Positions 6,283-10,494 of a stretch of 10,494 nucleotides of DNA are shown here, piece by piece. This DNA comes from Longimicrobium sp. GTDB taxonomy: Bacteria; Gemmatimonadota; Gemmatimonadetes; Longimicrobiales; Longimicrobiaceae. Both the position numbers and the translations under genes were made by a program. Below the pieces are notes generated by a model. It saw nothing but the letters and a program-made list of their open reading frames with translations, ran no database searches and was not told the DNA's origin. The stretch spans positions 1 through 10,494 of the forward strand of contig JAUJMI010000091.1 in NCBI GenBank assembly GCA_030446945.1. Direction: 5' to 3'. The first letter of the stretch is position 1. Every line of letters begins with the position of its first letter.

Positions 6283-6298
6283 GTGCATCGCGATGCAC
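6283..6298. promoter_or_regulatory. 16-bp perfect palindrome between the STAS and kinase genes
   Basis: GTGCATCGCGATGCAC is fully self-complementary with no spacer. It lies in the unusually long (130 nt) gap between the STAS gene and the kinase gene, 47 nt before the preferred kinase start. A perfect palindrome of this length is typical of a dimeric repressor site, or it could form a short RNA stem. No obvious promoter boxes accompany it. Confidence 0.35.
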
Positions 6299-6345
6299 CC
6301 AAGCCCCCGCCGCGCCGCGCCACGAGCATGCGGAACGCTGAGCCG

Positions 6346-6807
6346 ATGAAAGAGCGTCCTGGCGCCGCCCCCGCGGAGCCCACCGCCTTCGCGCTGGAGC
6401 TTCCCAGCGACCTGCGCCTGATCGACACCGCGATCACCTACCTCGTCACCCGCTGCCGCGAGTACCACTTCGCGGGCTCGCGGCTGACGCTCAACTTCCG
6501 CGTGGGCGTGGCCGAGGCGCTGGCCAACGCCATGATCTACGGCAACGGCCGCGACCCCTCCAAGCGCGTGCGCGTGGAGGTGGAGCTGGACCCGCAGCGG
6601 ATCAACGTGCGGGTCGTGGACCAGGGCAAGGGCTTCGACTTCACGGAGCTGCGCGATCCGACCCTTCCCGAGCACCTGGAGGCCACCGGCGGGCGCGGGC
6701 TCTTTCTGATCCGCTCGCTGATGGACGAGGTGGACTTCAACGAGTGCGGCAACTGCATCCGGCTCACCCTGTACCGCGAGAAGCAGCAGCGCCCCCTGGC
6801 GAGCTGA
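6346..6807 (+). CDS. Anti-sigma-type serine kinase (RsbW/SpoIIAB-like HATPase_c)
   Basis: A 153-aa GHKL ATPase-fold protein expected to phosphorylate the STAS partner on serine and to sequester a target, classically a sigma factor. The ATP-binding boxes are present: N-box VAEALANAMIYGN (55-67, with Glu57 and Asn61), G1 box DQGKGFD (92-98) and G2 box GGRGLFLI (115-122). It lacks any histidine-kinase dimerisation or sensor domain, which is the mark of the RsbW class. The start is uncertain: ATG at 6346 is chosen because the domain begins at about residue 14, while ATG at 6328 and GTG at 6283 are in frame and would add 6 or 21 residues of low-complexity sequence. The stop is 11 nt from the phosphatase start. 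No sigma factor gene is adjacent, so the target is unknown. Confidence 0.9.
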   Translation: MKERPGAAPAEPTAFALELPSDLRLIDTAITYLVTRCREYHFAGSRLTLNFRVGVAEALANAMIYGNGRDPSKRVRVEVELDPQRINVRVVDQGKGFDFTELRDPTLPEHLEATGGRGLFLIRSLMDEVDFNECGNCIRLTLYREKQQRPLAS

Positions 6808-6818
6808 TCCCCGAGCAC

Positions 6819-8378
6819 ATGATCACCGCTCCTCCCCCCGCCCCCGCCCTGCCACGGGCCGTGCGCGAAGTGCTGGACGACTTCTGCCGCGCGTACCCCG
6901 CGAGCAGCGTGTGGGTGCGTGCCGGCGACGGGTGGGCACACGTGTGCGGGGCACCCGGCACGGAGGCGCCTTCGCCGGTGGCGGAGGTGCCGGGGACGCC
7001 CTTCGGCGTGGAGCTTCAGGGGGTCGACGCGCCCTCGGCGGAGGGGGTGGCGCGCTTCCTGGGGAGCACCCTGGCGCGCGGGCGGCGGCACGACGACGAG
7101 ATCCGCTCGTTCAGCCACGAGATGGCGGAGCGCTACGAGGAGATCAACCTCCTCTACTCCATCAGCGAGATCCTGGGCTCCATCATCTCGCTGGACGACG
7201 CCGCGCAGACGATCCTCTCGGAAGTGGCGGGAATCGTGGGCGCCGGGCGCGCCGCGCTCTGGGTGCACAACGCGGAGGCCGGGGAGCTCCGCCTGACCGC
7301 GGCCGAGGGGGGCGAGGGGCAGCGCGGGCCGATCCCGGTGACCGACCCGTGCTCGGTGACGGCGGAGGTCTTCCGTACCGTGCGCGCCATCCTGCTGGGC
7401 CCCAACGACGAGTGGGCCCGCGGCGACTGCGCGGACTTCGCCGGGCCCGCCAAGCAGCGCGGCGCCTTCCTCTCCGTCCCCGTGTCGTACACGCCGCCGG
7501 AGGGGGAGGCGCGCACCGTTGGCGTGATCAACGTGAGCGGGCGCAACTCGGCGGAAGGCTTCAACGCGGGCGACATGAAGCTCCTCTCCGCCATCGCCAG
7601 CCAGATCGGCGCGGCGGTGGAGAACAACCGCCTGATCGCGGACAGCCTGCGCCAGGAGCGGATGGTGCGCGAGATGGAGCTCGCGCACGACCTGCAGCTC
7701 AAGCTCCTCCCGCAGGTGGAGCAGTTCGCGTCGTACGCCGAGGTCGCCGCGCGCTGCGCCCCGGCCGAGTCGGTGGGGGGCGACTTCTACCACCTCTTCC
7801 GGCTCCCGGGCGGGCGGCTGGGGGTGCTGATCGGCGACGTGAGCAGCCACGGCTTCGGCGCGGCGCTGATCATGGCGCTCACCATGGGCTCCGTCGCCAT
7901 CCACGCCTCCGAGGGCGACCGCCCCGGCGAGGTGCTGCGCCGCACGCACCAGGCGGTGATCGAGGAGCTGGAGACGACGGAGATGTACATGACGCTCTTC
8001 TACGGCGTCATCGATCCGGCGGAGCGCACCCTCACCTACTCCAACGCGGGGCACTCGCACGCCTTCCGCATCCCCGCCAGCGGCGAGCCGGAGCGCCTGG
8101 CCGCCACCGACCTGCCGCTGGGGATGGTGGATCTGGACGCGTACAGCGAGGCGCGCGTGGATTGGGAGCCGGGGCGCGACGTCCTCTTCCTCTTCACCGA
8201 CGGCCTCTCCGACGCTCTGGGCGAGGGCGAGGTGCAGGGCGAGCGCACGCTCCTCGACGGCGTCGCCGCGCGGCGGGGCGAGCCGCTGCAGCAGATCATC
8301 GAGCAGCTCTTCGCGCGCCCCGCCGGCGCCCGCGACATCCCCGCCGACGACCGCACGGCGGTGCTGGTGAGGATGTGA
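6819..8378 (+). CDS. GAF-domain SpoIIE/RsbU-type PP2C serine phosphatase
   Basis: A 519-aa signalling phosphatase expected to dephosphorylate the STAS protein and so reverse the kinase. Residues about 1-90 are a short unassigned N-terminal region. About 95-280 contain a GAF sensor domain (LLYSISEILGSIISLDDAAQ at 111-130, GVINVSGRN at 235-243, AIASQIGAAVENNRL at 258-272). A helical linker follows (273-295), then the PP2C/SpoIIE domain from the LQLKLLP motif (292-298). Metal-binding motifs are GGDFYH (320-325, Asp322), GDVSSHGFGAAL (339-350, Asp340), FTDGLSDA (459-466, Asp461) and DDRTAVLV (510-517). Two departures from the usual SpoIIE form are GGDFYH where GGDFYD is typical, and GDVSSHG for GDVSGHG; catalytic aspartates remain. 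No membrane segments are visible, so the sensing input is probably cytosolic. The stop overlaps the rsmA start (GTGA). Confidence 0.93.
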   Translation: MITAPPPAPALPRAVREVLDDFCRAYPASSVWVRAGDGWAHVCGAPGTEAPSPVAEVPGTPFGVELQGVDAPSAEGVARFLGSTLARGRRHDDEIRSFSHEMAERYEEINLLYSISEILGSIISLDDAAQTILSEVAGIVGAGRAALWVHNAEAGELRLTAAEGGEGQRGPIPVTDPCSVTAEVFRTVRAILLGPNDEWARGDCADFAGPAKQRGAFLSVPVSYTPPEGEARTVGVINVSGRNSAEGFNAGDMKLLSAIASQIGAAVENNRLIADSLRQERMVREMELAHDLQLKLLPQVEQFASYAEVAARCAPAESVGGDFYHLFRLPGGRLGVLIGDVSSHGFGAALIMALTMGSVAIHASEGDRPGEVLRRTHQAVIEELETTEMYMTLFYGVIDPAERTLTYSNAGHSHAFRIPASGEPERLAATDLPLGMVDLDAYSEARVDWEPGRDVLFLFTDGLSDALGEGEVQGERTLLDGVAARRGEPLQQIIEQLFARPAGARDIPADDRTAVLVRM

Positions 8379-9253
8379 CCAGCCGCCGCGAGCTCCGCCG
8401 GCTCCCGTATCCGGCCGAGCTCCCGCGCGCCAAGCGCTCGCTGGGCCAGAACTTCCTGATCGACGCCAACATCCAGCGCCGCATCGTCGACTCGCTGGAG
8501 CCCGGGCCGGACGACGAGGTGATGGAGATCGGCCCCGGCGTGGGCGCGCTCACCCGCCACCTCGCGGGCCGCGTGCGCCGCCTGGTGCTGGTGGAGCTGG
8601 ACAACGACCTCGCCGCGCGCCTCCGCGCCGAGTACGCGGGCGAGCCCTCCGTGGAGCTGATCAACCGCGACGTGCTGGACGTGGAGCTGGAGGAGGTGAC
8701 ATCCGACCCCGCCGCGCTCAAAGTGATCGGCAACATCCCGTACAACATCACTACGCCGATCCTCTTCTCCCTCCTGGAGCGCCGTCCCCGCCCGCGCGAG
8801 ATCGTGCTGATGGTGCAGCGCGAGGTGGCGGACCGCATCCTGGAGCCGGAGGGGAGCAAGACGTACGGCGCGCTGGCCGTGGGCGTGCGCTCCGTGGCCG
8901 ATGCGAAGCGCGTTCTCAACGTCAGCCGCGAAGCGTTCCGTCCGATCCCCGACGTGATGTCGTCGGTGATCCGCATCACGCCGCACCAGCCGCCGCGCCT
9001 GGAGCCGGACGAGGAGATGGCGCTGCGCAACCTGACGCGCGCCGCCTTCGGCCAGCGGCGCAAGCAGTTCCAGCGCATCCTGCGCGACGCCTACCGCCTC
9101 TCCCTCGAGCAGACCGAGGAGGTGCAGAGCGGCCTCGGCATCGACCTCCGCGACCGCCCCGAGACCTTGTCTCCCGAGTCCTTCATCCGCCTCACCCGCG
9201 CGCTCACGGAGCGCGGGTACGCCATCGCGGGCACGCCTCCGCCCGCCGAATAG
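8375..9253 (+). CDS. rsmA: 16S rRNA (adenine1518-N6/adenine1519-N6)-dimethyltransferase RsmA (KsgA)
   Basis: Dimethylates two adjacent adenines in helix 45 of 16S rRNA late in 30S maturation; its loss gives kasugamycin resistance in E. coli. The 292-aa product has the family signature KRSLGQNFL (20-28), SAM-binding EIGPGVGALT (51-60), the acidic loop VELDNDL (73-79), catalytic NIPYNITTPI (120-129) and the C-terminal block AFGQRRKQFQRIL (224-236). The GTG at 8375 overlaps the phosphatase TGA by 4 nt and gives a short N-terminal extension before the conserved region; there is no other close start. Overlap implies translational coupling to the partner-switch genes, an unusual setting for this housekeeping enzyme. 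About 100 nt of apparently non-coding sequence follows. Confidence 0.95.
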   Translation: MTSRRELRRLPYPAELPRAKRSLGQNFLIDANIQRRIVDSLEPGPDDEVMEIGPGVGALTRHLAGRVRRLVLVELDNDLAARLRAEYAGEPSVELINRDVLDVELEEVTSDPAALKVIGNIPYNITTPILFSLLERRPRPREIVLMVQREVADRILEPEGSKTYGALAVGVRSVADAKRVLNVSREAFRPIPDVMSSVIRITPHQPPRLEPDEEMALRNLTRAAFGQRRKQFQRILRDAYRLSLEQTEEVQSGLGIDLRDRPETLSPESFIRLTRALTERGYAIAGTPPPAE

Positions 9254-9300
9254 CCCCGTGCGTCCTCACCGGAGCGCCACCCCCACCTTTCGCACCGCCC

Positions 9301-9358
9301 GCCGAACCGGTTTCAGGAATCCACTACCTATCTCCGGATAACATCTTATTTTGGAGCA
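9301..9358 (+). promoter_or_regulatory. AT-richer segment, likely promoter region of the first toxin-antitoxin module
   Basis: This is the most AT-rich stretch of the window (for example 'ggataacatcttattttgg', 9337-9355), set in DNA of very high GC. TAACAT (9339-9344) or TATTTT (9347-9352) could serve as a -10 box, but I find no convincing -35 at the right distance. Toxin-antitoxin promoters normally lie here and are autorepressed by the complex; no clear operator palindrome is visible. Confidence 0.25.
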
Positions 9359-9389
9359 TGCCGCCCGCACCCCTAAACGGACGAGGCCC

Positions 9390-9638
9390 ATGCCCTTGGA
9401 CTTGAAGCAGATCGAAGCCGCTGCGCTCGCGTTGTCGCCTGATGAAAGAGCTGAGCTCGCCGCGCGTTTGCTGGAAAGCATACACGAGGACGGAGACTGG
9501 AAGGATCCGGCGGAGGTGGAGCGCGCCTGGGTTGAGGAAGCACAGCGCCGTTCTCAGCGCTTCCATTCCGGAGAGTCGAAGGGTATATCCGCCGCGGAGG
9601 CGATCGCGGAGGCTCGTGCCGCTCTGCATGGCGCGTGA
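9390..9638 (+). CDS. Type II antitoxin, addiction-module component (TIGR02574-like), copy 1
   Basis: An 82-aa antitoxin-like protein of the short 'addiction module component' family (TIGR02574 / Unstab_antitox), expected to bind and neutralise the ParE/RelE toxin encoded immediately downstream. The family pattern is clear: N-terminal LKQIEAAALALSPDERAELAARLLESI (5-31), then an acidic stretch and ERAWVEEAQRR (43-53), then a C-terminal ISAAEAIAEARAAL helix. ATG at 9390 is chosen because GAGG (9383-9386) precedes it and copy 2 has the same start context; a TTG at 9351 would add 13 residues. The stop overlaps the toxin's GTG by 4 nt. Because the toxin reading frame is broken, this antitoxin may now be an orphan or may cross-neutralise the neighbouring toxin. 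Confidence 0.85.
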   Translation: MPLDLKQIEAAALALSPDERAELAARLLESIHEDGDWKDPAEVERAWVEEAQRRSQRFHSGESKGISAAEAIAEARAALHGA

Positions 9639-9925
9639 GGACGGTTACATTCGTGGATGAGGCTGCCGAGGAACTTCGGGAAGTTGTCAGCTTCCTGCGC
9701 CGGCAGGCTCCTGGGCGCCGATGATCGTTTTCTGATGGAGCTGGGGGATGCTGTTGAGAAGTTGGCCGAGAACCCGTATGTCGGGCCACTGATCGGGCCC
9801 GAGGTGCGCAGAACCGGCCTGCGCCGCTTTCACAACCTCGTGTACGAATTTCGAGGACCGGATATCTATGTTCTCGCGGTAGCAATCAGCGTCGAGACCC
9901 GGAATACTGGCAGGAGCGGCTCTGA
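9635..9925 (+). pseudogene. ParE/RelE-family toxin broken by two compensating frameshifts
   Basis: The GTG at 9635 opens MRTVTFVDEAAEELREVVSFLRRQAPG, a standard ParE/RelE N-terminus, but that frame stops at TGA 9722-9724 after 29 residues. Similarity continues in the next frame from about 9717 (DDRFLMELGDAVEKLAEN, then NPYVGPLIGPEVRR and the RRFHNLVYEF strand). Just before the end, at about 9883, it returns to the original frame with NQRRDPEYWQERL and a TGA at 9923-9925, the typical family C-terminus. The net change is one extra base (or two lost) near 9713-9717 and one lost near 9883. Without these, the gene would encode 96 residues, a normal toxin length. No frame yields a complete protein, so the toxin is probably inactive; assembly error is the main alternative. 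Confidence 0.8.
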
Positions 9926-9929
9926 CGCG

Positions 9930-9976
9930 GCGGTTGAAACCGCGGCAACAACGGCGGGAAGCCTGCCATCGCAGGC
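9930..9976 (+). repeat. Two-hairpin interspersed repeat, copy B
   Basis: GCGGT-TGAA-ACCGC (9930-9943), a 17-nt linker beginning GGCAACAAC (9944-9960), then GCCTGC-CATC-GCAGGC (9961-9976). It starts 4 nt after the stop of the broken toxin and ends 24 nt before the second antitoxin ATG, separating the two toxin-antitoxin modules. It may lower read-through between them. Confidence 0.75.
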
Positions 9977-9999
9977 CCGCATTCTGAGGGACGAGGCCC

Positions 10000-10245
10000 A
10001 TGCCCCTGGATTTAAACGAGCTCGAAGCCGCGGTGCTGGCACTGCCGCCGGATCAACGCAAGTACCTCGCCGAGCGCCTGCGGGCGAGCCTCGGCGATGT
10101 GGATGAACCGGAGGTCTCGGGCGAGCTGGAGCGCGCCTGGGCGGAACTGGCGGAGCGCAGGTACCAGGCATACCTCGCGGGCCAGGTGCGAGCCGTTCCC
10201 GCCGATGAGGCGCTTGCCCGTGTCCGCGAGCGTCGCCACGCGTGA
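10000..10245 (+). CDS. Type II antitoxin, addiction-module component (TIGR02574-like), copy 2
   Basis: An 81-aa paralogue of the antitoxin at 9390: MPLDLNELEAAVLALPPDQR aligns with the start of copy 1, ERAWAELAERR (43-53) with its middle, and ADEALARVRERR with its C-terminal helix. It should neutralise the toxin encoded directly downstream. Seventeen nucleotides around the start (9989-10005), including the GAGG ribosome binding site and ATG, are identical to 9379-9395 of copy 1, pointing to tandem duplication or sequential acquisition of related modules. The stop overlaps the toxin's GTG by 4 nt (10242-10245). The only space for a promoter of its own is the short gap holding repeat copy B. 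Confidence 0.87.
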   Translation: MPLDLNELEAAVLALPPDQRKYLAERLRASLGDVDEPEVSGELERAWAELAERRYQAYLAGQVRAVPADEALARVRERRHA

Positions 10246-10494
10246 GAGACGTCGTTGTCCTCGACTGCGCGGTGGAGGAGATCGCGGAAGCGGCGGATTA
10301 TCTCGACCAGGAGACTCCCGGCCTTGGCGACGAGTTCATCGAGGAGGTGCAGCGGACCATCGGGCGACTAAGGCTAAATCCCTACGTCGGGCCGAAGATC
10401 GAGTCGAGGGTGCATAAGATACGTCTCAGGCGATTCTCGTACGACCTCATCTACTTGATCCCGCCGTCGTCGGTGATTGTCGTCGCGGTCGTGC
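10242..10494 (+). CDS. ParE/RelE-family toxin, 3' end outside the window
   Basis: The GTG at 10242 opens an uninterrupted frame of 84 codons to the window edge: MRDVVVLDCAVEEIAEAADY, then LDQETPGLGDEFIEEVQRTI, LNPYVGPKIESRVHKIRL and RRFSYDLIYLIPPSSVIVVAVV. This is the ParE/RelE plasmid-stabilisation toxin fold: N-terminal helical hairpin, PGLG turn, NPYVGP loop, R-RFSYDLIY strand. About 10-15 residues, usually ending in R-RP-YW, should lie beyond the edge. ParE members poison DNA gyrase and RelE members cleave mRNA; the sequence alone does not decide which. Unlike its neighbour at 9635 it shows no frameshift in the visible part, so it is probably the active toxin of the pair. Confidence 0.85.
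   Translation, partial: MRDVVVLDCAVEEIAEAADYLDQETPGLGDEFIEEVQRTIGRLRLNPYVGPKIESRVHKIRLRRFSYDLIYLIPPSSVIVVAVV

Noticed and set aside
6911..9253. 780-codon plus-strand frame suggesting a giant fusion upstream of rsmA
   Set aside because: The part before 8375 is an off-frame reading of the phosphatase gene (R/G/A-rich); only the rsmA portion is real.
9713..9724. Programmed +1 frameshift in the toxin gene
   Set aside because: There is no recognisable slippery site or stimulatory structure, and a second, opposite shift near 9883 would also be needed. Decay or sequence error is simpler.
1..10494. CRISPR array, rRNA or tRNA genes, complete insertion sequence
   Set aside because: I saw no regular repeat-spacer series, no tRNA cloverleaf or rRNA signature sequence, and no transposase-like frame on either strand.

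Overview
The window is about 10.5 kb of dense, GC-rich bacterial DNA with strong G/C preference at third codon positions. Many genes start GTG or overlap by 4 nt, and Shine-Dalgarno sites are weak or absent. Gene content, codon use and intergenic repeats fit a Gemmatimonadota / Longimicrobium-like chromosome. That assignment is inferred from general resemblance; no marker gene in the window was tested.

Layout: (1) Positions 1-337 hold no gene, only hairpin-rich interspersed repeats. (2) rimJ (ribosomal protein N-acetyltransferase, minus) diverges from a 60-residue tail-anchored membrane protein (plus). (3) A housekeeping block follows on the plus strand: recJ, a G-rich/C-rich repeat, then rsmD-coaD-pta joined by 4-nt stop/start overlaps. 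It combines DNA repair, 16S rRNA methylation, coenzyme A synthesis and acetyl-phosphate metabolism. (4) Positions 5101-5882 are mostly non-coding: a foldable element bounded by an 11-bp inverted repeat, a short minus-strand ORF that may be a gene remnant, a 'cacagagg'-type repeat, a 10-bp inverted repeat, and a near-ideal sigma-54 (-24/-12) promoter motif. (5) That motif lies directly upstream of a partner-switching cassette: a STAS anti-anti-sigma protein, a HATPase_c anti-sigma-type kinase and a GAF-SpoIIE phosphatase. The phosphatase gene overlaps rsmA (ksgA) by 4 nt. (6) The right end holds two tandem type II toxin-antitoxin modules (TIGR02574-like antitoxin plus ParE/RelE toxin). The first toxin is broken by two compensating frameshifts. 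The second is intact as far as visible and runs off the window edge.

The three partner-switch genes form a complete phosphorylation circuit, but no sigma factor is encoded nearby, so the target lies elsewhere. The most interesting signals are the sigma-54-type promoter on this cassette with its coupling to rsmA, a 47-nt two-hairpin repeat present in three copies whose stems covary, repeats that supply or abut stop codons of neighbouring genes, and the decaying toxin beside an intact paralogous module.
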